Shown here in pieces: positions 14,214-20,342 of a stretch of DNA of 20,342 nt. The stretch covers positions 1-20,342 of the forward strand of contig JALTXS010000038.1 of the NCBI GenBank assembly GCA_027048265.1, written 5' to 3'. A model generated the notes under the pieces. It saw only the letters and a program-made list of their open reading frames with translations, was not told where the DNA came from and ran no database searches. The translations under genes and the position numbers were made by a program. Origin of the DNA: Desulfurococcales archaeon. Its GTDB lineage: Archaea; Thermoproteota; Thermoprotei_A; Sulfolobales; Fervidicoccaceae. Within the stretch, counting starts at the first letter, position 1. Each line of letters opens with the position of its first letter.

Positions 14214-15614
14214 CTAGCCTAGCTTCTGCCTCCACTCCTCAATGGCCTCCTGTGTGGTGACCTCAGGCACCTGTACTTCGCCTTTCCTTATCTTGTCCTC
14301 AAGCTCCTTGACGGCATCCCATATCCACTGGGGTATGCTCTCGCGCATTGCCTTGACCTTGGCCTTTATCTCCTCTGGCGGCATTGGCAGGACCTTCTTA
14401 CCCGTCCTCTTCTCTGCGTCAATGCCCATCTGTATGAACTCGTCGAGGTCCTTGAGGGTGCTTATAGCAATGCCTTCCGCTAGCTCACCGTCTATCTTGG
14501 TACCGATACCCAGAACGAGCACTCCGTTGTTCCTCTGGGCGACATCCCTGAACTTGCCCTCCACAACCAGCTTGGTGGCATAGTAGACGCCCTTGTCTAC
14601 ACGCTTCATCATGCTGGCCAGCACGAAGCCGGGATTTATCCAGTCCTGGTTTGCGTCAACCCCTATCCAGAAGGGTGGGCCCATCTCTAAGCCCTTCTCC
14701 TGAGCTATCTCCTGAACGGCCTGGTTGATTCCGAGGCCCAGGGGTCCAGCAATGTTGTAGACGGCGATGGCGCCCTTTGCATACATCTCCTTGGCAGCCT
14801 CATAGCCCTTGGTTATGTCGCTGAAGGTACCTGTATAAGTCCAGAGGACTATGTCCTTGGTGGTCTTGCCCTTAAGGTGATCGGGGAGCTCGCCGAACTT
14901 CTGCTTATAGTAGTCTAGGGCCCAGTTGCATCCCCACTTGTAGCCGATCTCGAACTTCCAGAGGACAGGTATCTCGATACCCAGGACAGCACCAATGTGG
15001 CTGTACTCTGGGTACTGTGTGAGCACAAGGCACGCGAGTGCTCCCACAAGCGCGCTTCCCTTATGCTCCTCGAACTTGATGTCCATCATGTTGGGCAGGG
15101 GCTTGCCCAGCTTGTCCATTGCCAGCGCCTGGGTGTATGTGTCTATACCGGCGAAGTTCTTGTCAGGGTACTCCTGGGCGACCTCGAACAGTGCCTCACT
15201 GAGCAGGAATCCCACGCCGATAATGAGCTTCACGTCCGGGTCCTTAGCGGCGGCCCTGAGGTTGGGCAGGTAGTCCTGCTCCGACTTGCTGATAAGCTCA
15301 ACCACCTCGACGCCAAAGTCCCTGGCAGCGTCATCGGCACCCTTGAAGGCCATGTCGTTGAAGCTCAGGTCACCACGGCCGCCGATGTCCGAGACCACGG
15401 CTATCTTAATCTTCTTGGCCTGGGTGGTTTCCTGTGCCGTTGTCTGCTGGGTCGTAGTCTCCTTGGGTGCCTCCGTGGGTGTCTGTGTAGCGGTTTGCTG
15501 GGGCTGCTCTTCCTTTCCTCCCATCATCAGCAGGGCAGCTGCGGCGATTATTATTATCAACACTACAACTCCTATGACTAAGGTGTTGCTAGCCATTGAC
15601 CTAAGGGTCCTCAT
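14214..15614 (-). CDS. BMP family ABC transporter substrate-binding protein (nucleoside type)
   Basis: 466 residues from the ATG at 15614. An N-terminal anchor (about 11-31, TLVIGVVVLIIIIAAAALLM) is followed by a Thr/Gln/Glu-rich stalk (about 36-66) and the BMP/Med domain. Family marks are IAVVSDIGGRGDLSFNDMAF (71-90), YPDKNFAGIDTY, GLGINQAVQEIAQEKG and FWIGVDANQDW. There is no lipobox cysteine, so the protein is held by its helix. BMP proteins bind nucleosides or related small molecules and feed a BmpC/BmpD/BmpE-type importer, which is encoded next to it. Start choice: a TATA box centred 26 bp upstream makes the 15614 ATG leaderless. An ATG at 15635 lies too close to the TATA box and one at 15596 would leave a 19-nt leader. 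The C-terminal about 60 residues are charged and extend past the usual domain. Confidence 0.9.
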   Translation of the reverse strand: MRTLRSMASNTLVIGVVVLIIIIAAAALLMMGGKEEQPQQTATQTPTEAPKETTTQQTTAQETTQAKKIKIAVVSDIGGRGDLSFNDMAFKGADDAARDFGVEVVELISKSEQDYLPNLRAAAKDPDVKLIIGVGFLLSEALFEVAQEYPDKNFAGIDTYTQALAMDKLGKPLPNMMDIKFEEHKGSALVGALACLVLTQYPEYSHIGAVLGIEIPVLWKFEIGYKWGCNWALDYYKQKFGELPDHLKGKTTKDIVLWTYTGTFSDITKGYEAAKEMYAKGAIAVYNIAGPLGLGINQAVQEIAQEKGLEMGPPFWIGVDANQDWINPGFVLASMMKRVDKGVYYATKLVVEGKFRDVAQRNNGVLVLGIGTKIDGELAEGIAISTLKDLDEFIQMGIDAEKRTGKKVLPMPPEEIKAKVKAMRESIPQWIWDAVKELEDKIRKGEVQVPEVTTQEAIEEWRQKLG

Positions 15615-15634
15615 AACACATACCCTCTCAAGCA

Positions 15635-15643
15635 TTTATATTA
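15635..15643 (-). promoter_or_regulatory. TATA box of the BMP binding-protein gene
   Basis: Minus strand ATAATATAA, centred about 26 bp before the ATG at 15614. It gives the binding-protein gene its own promoter, separate from the ATPase gene upstream on the same strand. That fits the need for more receptor than motor subunits. Confidence 0.55.
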
Positions 15644-15770
15644 TGGTTATGGGTTAGAAGGGAGGGGAGTGCCCCCATTATTTGCATCTAATGAATGGAT
15701 CCGAGACCCCTCAAATAAATATCTTTAGCTCGCGACTAGGTCCTGAAGGGAATTGTATGTGATAGTACAT

Positions 15771-15790
15771 GCTATAGCCCGCTATAACCC
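15771..15790. repeat. Tandem 10-bp direct repeat upstream of the BMP gene
   Basis: GCTATAGCCC is followed directly by GCTATAACCC, nine of ten bases identical. ACATGC (15768-15773) and GCATGT (15804-15809) flank it as an inverted repeat. It sits about 130 bp upstream of the BMP promoter, in the 269-bp spacer after the ATPase gene. Could be a regulator site or chance. Confidence 0.3.
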
Positions 15791-15883
15791 GTCCTGGGTA
15801 AACGCATGTGGAGTAATAGTGTGCCAAGAGCGTGCTACCAGCTATTATATCAACGGAGAACAAATGAAATCGCGATGGGGGTG

Positions 15884-17452
15884 TCAGGAAGCTCCTGTTG
15901 CAGCCTCTTCCGAGACACCTCCCATGAGGACTCCTATCTCCTCCCTGCTGGCCTTCTCGCCTGGTCTCTCCGCTATTATACGTCCCTCGTACATCACCCC
16001 AATCCTGTCGCTTAGCTGGAGTATCTCATCAAGGTCCGCCGACACCAGGAGCACGGCCTTGCCCTCGTCCCGGTATCTTGCCAGGGTCTCTCTAATGTAC
16101 ATGGTCGAGGCTATGTCGAGACCGCGCGTGGGGTGCACCGCTACGATGACACTGGGCTCCTTACTCAGCTCCCTCCCCACCACGAGCTTCTGCCTATTGC
16201 CCCCGCTGAGACTCTTCGCGGGAGTGTCAACCCCTGGCGTGACTATATTGAACCTCCTGACAAGCTCCCAGGCATAGCTGGTTATACGTCTCCAGTCCAG
16301 CCTTCCCCCCCGGTTGAAGGAGGGCTCCCACTGCCTGCTCACAACGCTGTTCTCCTTAACCGTGAACTCGAGGACCAGGCCATATCTGTCCCTGTCCCCG
16401 GGGATGTGGCTAACCCCCCTCCGGTAGGCCTCTATAGGCGAGGCCCGCTCCAGAGGCCTGCCCCCAATATAGACCCGGCCTGACTCAGGGCTCCTGAGCC
16501 CGGTTATGACCTCCACTAGCTCGTCCTGCCCATTGCCCTCAACCCCCGCTATCCCATATATCTCCCCGGGGTACACCTCGAAGCTTACGTGGTCGACCGC
16601 GATGCTTCCCAGCTCGTTCTTGACCACTAGGTCCTCAACTCTGAGAGCAGGCTCATTACTGCTGGGAGGCTTCTGGGCCCTAAGGGTCTTCTCCAGCGCC
16701 ATCCTACGGCCCACCATCATCTCGCCCAGCTTCTCCGGGGAGGCCTCGCTAGTGGGTATTTCCCCAACGACCTGCCCCCTCCGCAGGACTACGATGCGGT
16801 CGGTTATAGTCAGAGCTTCCTTGATCTTATGGGTAATGAAGATCACTGAATTGCCCTGGCTCTTGAGCCTATTAAGGGTCTTGAACAGCTCCTCAACCTC
16901 CAAGGGGGTCAAGAAGGTTGTGGGCTCGTCCAGTATGAGAAGCCTAACCCCCCTGTAGAGAACCTTAAGTATCTCCGCCCTCTGCCTCAGTCCCAGGGGG
17001 AGGTTCTGAACCTCCACGTGGAGAGGGACCTCCACCCCAGTCCTCTCCATGAGCTCACGGAGCCTCTCCTCATGGTACTTGTAATCAAGGGGCTTGACAA
17101 GGCCGTTCCTGGAACCCCGCGGGTCCTCTATTCCGAGGATGATGTTGTCGAGCACCGTGAAGTTGGGTATGAGCGTGAAGTGCTGGTGCACCATGCCTAT
17201 GCCCAGCCTGAGGGACTGGGCGGGGCTCCTAAACTTAACAGGTCTGCCTTCTACTAGGATGCGGCCCTCGGTGAGGGGGAGGACCCCCGTTAGTATCTTC
17301 ATTAGAGTAGTTTTACCGGCACCGTTCTCACCTAGGAGCCCCAGCACCTCTCCCTTCCTTACTACGAGGTCAACTCCCCTGAGGGCAACGGTTCCGTCAG
17401 GGTAGACCTTTTTTATGCCCTCCATCTTCACGAACTCTTCCTGGGCTGACAA
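15884..17452 (-). CDS. Nucleoside-type ABC transporter ATP-binding protein with two ABC domains (BmpC/RbsA type)
   Basis: 522 residues. First ABC domain: Walker A GENGAGKTT (41-49), Q-loop Q90 in GMVHQHFTL, signature LPLGLRQR (151-158), Walker B LLILDE (171-176), His 208. Second domain: degenerate P-loop GVEGNGQDE (303-311), signature LSGGNRQK (415-422), and a Walker B region VIVAVHPTRGLD (435-446) lacking the catalytic glutamate. This asymmetry, one active and one degenerate site, is normal for RbsA/BmpC-type ATPases. I chose the TTG at 17452 because GGGGAGGG (17461-17468) lies eight bases upstream and the fold begins at once. The frame stays open to 17722, over the divergent permease start. 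A TTG at 17524, close to the predicted transcription start, would add 24 residues. Confidence 0.9.
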   Translation of the reverse strand: MSAQEEFVKMEGIKKVYPDGTVALRGVDLVVRKGEVLGLLGENGAGKTTLMKILTGVLPLTEGRILVEGRPVKFRSPAQSLRLGIGMVHQHFTLIPNFTVLDNIILGIEDPRGSRNGLVKPLDYKYHEERLRELMERTGVEVPLHVEVQNLPLGLRQRAEILKVLYRGVRLLILDEPTTFLTPLEVEELFKTLNRLKSQGNSVIFITHKIKEALTITDRIVVLRRGQVVGEIPTSEASPEKLGEMMVGRRMALEKTLRAQKPPSSNEPALRVEDLVVKNELGSIAVDHVSFEVYPGEIYGIAGVEGNGQDELVEVITGLRSPESGRVYIGGRPLERASPIEAYRRGVSHIPGDRDRYGLVLEFTVKENSVVSRQWEPSFNRGGRLDWRRITSYAWELVRRFNIVTPGVDTPAKSLSGGNRQKLVVGRELSKEPSVIVAVHPTRGLDIASTMYIRETLARYRDEGKAVLLVSADLDEILQLSDRIGVMYEGRIIAERPGEKASREEIGVLMGGVSEEAATGAS

Positions 17453-17542
17453 GGATAGCGCCCTCCCCGCAGGCTTCGGGTAGGAATAGTTTACGGAGGG
17501 CCTATTATTATCTTGCTCTACCAAGAACGTCAACCGACACAC

Positions 17543-17552
17543 TTTATAATAT
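17543..17552. promoter_or_regulatory. Shared TATA region of the divergent nucleoside ABC genes
   Basis: TTTATAATAT on the plus strand, readable as a TATA box in both directions and the main AT-rich island in the 190-bp gap between the ATPase gene (minus) and the first permease gene (plus). Starts would fall near 17521 (minus) and 17573 (plus), leaving leaders of about 70 nt on each side. No clear operator repeat flanks it. Confidence 0.45.
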
Positions 17553-17642
17553 GCAGTTCCATTCACAGTAAGCTTGTCATAAGCCGCCCAACACGCAAGC
17601 CGGAGAACCCACCCCACCCGGTCGAGGAGGCTGTCCCTTGCC

Positions 17643-18701
17643 TTGGAGAAGCTGAAGAGGTTCCTCGAGGAGCTCCTGCCATCCGCAGTCGCCCTTGTGA
17701 TCGGCCTCCTTGTCGGAGGCATCCTAATGTACGCGTATGGGTACGATGCTCTGGCCGCCTACAAGGCCCTGTTCCTCGGCTCCTTTGGAAGCCTCTATGA
17801 CTTTAGTGAGACCCTGTCCTTCGCAATACCCGTCATGCTGACGGGCATAACCTTCGCGATAGGTGTTAGGGCGGGACTCTTCAACATAGGCGCTGAAGGC
17901 CAGCTCTACATGGGTGCCATAGGAGCGGTCATCGCCGGGGCACTCGTGCAGCTGCCTCCCCTGATACACGTGGCCTTCGCCACGCTTGTCGCAATGCTCT
18001 TCGGCATGGCCTGGAGTATAGGTCCCGCCCTCCTCAAAGTGAAGAGGGGGGTCCACGAGGTCATATCCACGATAATGTTCAACTGGATAGCCTTCTACTT
18101 CGTCATGTATCTAGCCCAGTACCACCTCGCCGAGCCGGGGCGCGCCGAGAAGACCTACAGTGTCCTCGAGACCGCGCGTTACAGCATACTCGTGGAGGGA
18201 ACAAGCCTGACCTCGGTGCTCTTTGTGGCAATAGCGTTCAACATAGCGGTCTACATGTTCCTAGCCCTCACCAAGATGGGCTTCGAGCTCAGAGTCTACG
18301 GAACCAACCCCGACGCCGCCCGCTACGCTGGGATATCAGACAAGAAGGTCATGCTGGTGAGCTTCCTCATAGGGGGCCTCGCAGCGGGCCTGGCGGGGGG
18401 GAGCCAGATACTGGGAAGGCCCCCCACTTGGGCCCTCTACGGTACCATGGGCAATGTCATGAACCTGGGCTTTGACGGTATTGGTGTGGCCCTCATAGGA
18501 CGTAACCACCCCTTGGGCATAATAGTTGCATCCATATTTATAGGCGCGCTCAAGCACGGGGGCCGCTACATGGAGTACCAAGTGGGCGTCTACTCTGAGC
18601 TCGTCGAGGCTATAACGGGCCTCATAATAATAGCCCTCGCGGTCCCCGAGATTGTCGAGATGGTTAAGAGGTGGAGGGTGAGGAGGAGGGTCAAGATATG
18701 A
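17643..18701 (+). CDS. Nucleoside-type ABC transporter permease 1 (BmpD/YufP type)
   Basis: 352 residues, BPD_transp_2 family, with about eight to ten membrane segments. The family motif FAIGVRAGLFNIGAEGQLYM lies at 71-90. Further conserved segments are ISTIMFNWIAFYFVMYL (near 141-157), FELRVYGTNPDAARYAGI (near 214-231) and GFDGIGVALIGRNHPLGI (near 275-292). These are typical of the permease pair that works with BMP binding proteins. The TTG at 17643 is the only suitable in-frame start before the first helix. GAGGAGG (17624-17630) lies 12 bases upstream, a little far. Divergent from the ATPase gene and overlapping the second permease by ATGA. Confidence 0.9.
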   Translation: MEKLKRFLEELLPSAVALVIGLLVGGILMYAYGYDALAAYKALFLGSFGSLYDFSETLSFAIPVMLTGITFAIGVRAGLFNIGAEGQLYMGAIGAVIAGALVQLPPLIHVAFATLVAMLFGMAWSIGPALLKVKRGVHEVISTIMFNWIAFYFVMYLAQYHLAEPGRAEKTYSVLETARYSILVEGTSLTSVLFVAIAFNIAVYMFLALTKMGFELRVYGTNPDAARYAGISDKKVMLVSFLIGGLAAGLAGGSQILGRPPTWALYGTMGNVMNLGFDGIGVALIGRNHPLGIIVASIFIGALKHGGRYMEYQVGVYSELVEAITGLIIIALAVPEIVEMVKRWRVRRRVKI

Positions 18702-19687
18702 CGTTGCTGCTGGGTAGGAGGGGGTTCTTCAAGTGGCTGGCGGTAGCTGCCAGCCTGGCCATAGTACTACTGTCTATAAAGAGGTTCGGCCTCAGCCCCA
18801 CCAGCATACTGGAAGCCAGCCTCCTCGCGATGACCCCCCTGGCGCTGGCGGCTATGGGTGAGAGCATAAACGAGAGAGCGGGCCTCGTCAACATAGGCTT
18901 GGAGGGAATATTCCTAATAACAGCGGCCCTCGGCGTCTGGTTTGCCGAGGTAACGGGCAATGGGTGGATAGGCCTACTAGCCGGCACCGTAATAGGGGGC
19001 CTAATTGGCCTCATATTCGGCATACTAAGCGTCTACGGGAAGGCCGACCAGATAATCCTGGGCATAGGCATAAACATGTTCGCCATTGGCTTCGTGCCCT
19101 TCTTCATGATGGCCGAGTGGGCCTTCCCTGGAATACACATCCCCCCGAGAGAGGTGCTAATAACCCCAATATACACGCCCTTCATAAAGATAAGCCACAT
19201 AACAATACTAACAATAATACTAGCCTTCGCCCTCCACTACCTCCTCCACAAGACCCCCCTAGGCCTCCGAATAAAAGCAGCGGGGGAGATGCCCGAGGCC
19301 CTCGACGTCGCCGGCGTTAGCGTGGAGAAGACCCGCATACTCGGAGCAGTAATAAGCGGCGCCCTCACGGGCCTCGGAGGGGCCTTCATGCCCCTAGCAT
19401 GGTTCGGAGGTATTGTGAAGGAGATAAGCGCGGGCAGGGGCTTCATAGCACTAGCCGTCCTGGTGAGCGCGGGCCTGGAGCCCCTACTCGCATTAGGCTT
19501 CGCCTTCCTCTTTGGCTTCGCAGAGGGGCTTGCGTTCAGCGTGGCGGTCGACCCCTACATAAAAGAAATAGTGCCCTACCACCTCGTCCTCATGATACCC
19601 TACATAATAACCCTGGTCACCGTCGCCATATTCGTGGGCAAGGCCAGGTTCCCCAAGGCCATAGGACAGCCCTACCGTAGAGAATAG
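18698..19687 (+). CDS. Nucleoside-type ABC transporter permease 2 (BmpE/YufQ type)
   Basis: 329 residues, BPD_transp_2 family, the partner of the permease before it. GESINERAGLVNIGLEG at 54-70 is the family motif, and LGLRIKAAGEMPEALDVAGV near 194-213 and GRGFIALAVLVSAGLEPLLA near 246-265 are further conserved stretches. The ATG at 18698 overlaps the previous TGA as ATGA and has GGAGGG eight bases upstream. A longer in-frame start at 18671 lies inside the upstream gene and is less likely. The two subunits would form the membrane channel energised by the double ATPase. Confidence 0.9.
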   Translation: MTLLLGRRGFFKWLAVAASLAIVLLSIKRFGLSPTSILEASLLAMTPLALAAMGESINERAGLVNIGLEGIFLITAALGVWFAEVTGNGWIGLLAGTVIGGLIGLIFGILSVYGKADQIILGIGINMFAIGFVPFFMMAEWAFPGIHIPPREVLITPIYTPFIKISHITILTIILAFALHYLLHKTPLGLRIKAAGEMPEALDVAGVSVEKTRILGAVISGALTGLGGAFMPLAWFGGIVKEISAGRGFIALAVLVSAGLEPLLALGFAFLFGFAEGLAFSVAVDPYIKEIVPYHLVLMIPYIITLVTVAIFVGKARFPKAIGQPYRRE

Positions 19688-19729
19688 AACACATTGTCGA
19701 TAACGAGATAAGAGTCCCCATACACCCAT

Positions 19730-19751
19730 GAACCCCGGGGGCCTGGGGTTC
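19730..19751 (+). repeat. GC-rich hairpin between the permease operon and the peptidase gene
   Basis: GAACCCC (19730-19736) and GGGGTTC (19745-19751) form a perfect 7-bp stem with an 8-base loop, 14 bases before the peptidase SD. No T-run follows. It could slow transcription after the permease genes or act in the leader of the next gene. Confidence 0.35.
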
Positions 19752-19776
19752 CCAGAGGGCCCTCGGAGGACCTGTT

Positions 19777-20342
19777 TTGAGCACAGTGGGCAAGGTTTTC
19801 AAAGATCCCCTCATACTGGAGATTCTCGAAAAATACCGAACAATATGGTCAATAGGACACGCTCAGTCCCTGCTGGGCTGGGATATGGAGACCTACATGC
19901 CCCCCGAGGGAGTCGCCGAGAGAGCAATAGCAAGCCAGCACCTCTCCATGCTAAACCAGCGACTCCTCCTAGAGCCCCGCTTCGTGGAGCTGGTCGAGAA
20001 GGCCAAGCAGAGGGATGGCCTCACCGACCCCGAGAGGGGTGTGGTGAGGGTCCTCGACCGGGAGATAACGCGTTTGAAGAAGCTTCCCCCCGAGCTTGTG
20101 GGGGAGATAGCGAAGACCCGCGTGGAGGCCCAGGACGCGTGGAAGAGGGCGCGTGAGAAGGATGACTACCAGTCCTTCAAGCCTTACCTGGACAAGGTTT
20201 TCGCACTTGCGCGGGAAGTGGCAGAGAGACTCGGCTATGAGGACGAGCCCTATGATGCTCTCCTTGACTACTATGAAGAAGGGCTCAGGACCCGGGACGC
20301 CCAGGCGATGTTCGACGGCATCATACCCACGCTGAAGAAGAC
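19777..20342 (+). CDS. M32 family metallocarboxypeptidase (carboxypeptidase Taq type), 3' partial
   Basis: 188 codons are visible before the window ends with no stop. LGWDMETYMPPEGVAERA at about 33-50 is the N-terminal hallmark of M32 thermostable carboxypeptidases, followed by the helical region typical of the family (VVRVLDREITRLKKLP, SFKPYLDKVFALAREVAERL). The zinc-binding HEXXH motif lies far downstream, outside the window. These cytoplasmic enzymes remove residues from peptide C-termini; full members are about 500 residues. The start is a TTG at 19777 with GGAGG (19765-19769) seven bases upstream. A GTG at 19786 is an alternative. It lies 89 bp after the nucleoside permeases on the same strand and could be co-transcribed. 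Confidence 0.9.
   Translation, partial: MSTVGKVFKDPLILEILEKYRTIWSIGHAQSLLGWDMETYMPPEGVAERAIASQHLSMLNQRLLLEPRFVELVEKAKQRDGLTDPERGVVRVLDREITRLKKLPPELVGEIAKTRVEAQDAWKRAREKDDYQSFKPYLDKVFALAREVAERLGYEDEPYDALLDYYEEGLRTRDAQAMFDGIIPTLKK

Noticed and set aside
14997..15581. 194-codon plus-strand frame
   Set aside because: Antisense shadow of the BMP binding-protein gene; Leu/Gly/Cys-rich low-complexity translation of its reverse strand.
17453..17722. 90-residue N-terminal extension of the nucleoside ABC ATPase frame
   Set aside because: It would start inside the divergent permease gene and read across the promoter region; the TTG at 17452 has a good SD and matches the family start.
1..20342. CRISPR array, insertion sequence, integrase or toxin-antitoxin pair
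   Set aside because: No regularly spaced repeats, transposase or integrase motifs, terminal repeats with target duplications, or typical small paired genes were seen.

Overview
The window looks like chromosomal DNA from a hyperthermophilic crenarchaeon, most likely of the Desulfurococcales/Aeropyrum type. That placement is inference. It rests on GC-rich coding sequence with heavy AGG/ATA codon use, many TTG and GTG starts, Shine-Dalgarno (SD) sites of the GGAGGTG type, archaeal TATA boxes placed about 26 nt from leaderless or short-leader starts, S-layer-like stalked membrane proteins, and CoA-disulfide-reductase-type and M32 carboxypeptidase genes. No rRNA, tRNA, CRISPR array, insertion sequence or integrase was recognised.

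Layout. (1) 3-4058 (+): a giant surface protein, cut at its 5' end by the window. It has a seven-bladed Ca-binding-type propeller, a carboxypeptidase-regulatory-like beta domain, a Thr/Gln stalk and a membrane hairpin, then a second unrecognised ectodomain, a second stalk and a C-terminal anchor. It reads like two anchored surface proteins fused head to tail. (2) 4086-6110 (-): a DUF309 protein and a CoA-disulfide reductase/NADH oxidase-like flavoprotein, each with its own promoter. (3) 6111-6781: about 670 bp without a convincing gene but with several strong inverted repeats, one preceded by a TATA-like box (candidate small RNA). (4) 6782-7363 (-): a membrane-anchored PEBP-family protein. (5) 7469-11916 (-): a complete sugar-type ABC importer operon (binding protein, two permeases, MalK-like ATPase) ending in an unknown two-helix membrane protein that overlaps malK by ATGA. 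(6) 11917-12038: a divergent promoter in which a perfect 8+8 bp inverted repeat brackets the shared TATA box, facing a DUF1028 Ntn-hydrolase-like gene with a peptidoglycan-binding-like C-terminal domain. (7) 12955-13899 (-): an unrecognised membrane-anchored Met/His-rich protein. (8) 14214-19687: a nucleoside-type (BMP family) ABC importer. The binding protein and the double ATPase lie on the minus strand and two permeases lie on the plus strand, divergent from one shared TATA region. (9) 19777-end (+): the start of an M32 metallocarboxypeptidase.

How it works together. The core is two nutrient importers, one of carbohydrate type and one of nucleoside/BMP type. Their binding proteins are both held by N-terminal membrane anchors rather than lipid-modified cysteines. 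They are accompanied by hydrolases that could act on imported material (DUF1028, M32 peptidase). The flavoprotein gene and the distant Met/His-rich protein share a 19-bp promoter element that matches at 17 positions, which suggests common control, possibly redox or metal linked. The most unusual items are the fused surface protein, the operator around the bidirectional TATA box, the shared promoter element, the structured spacer and the small coupled membrane protein.
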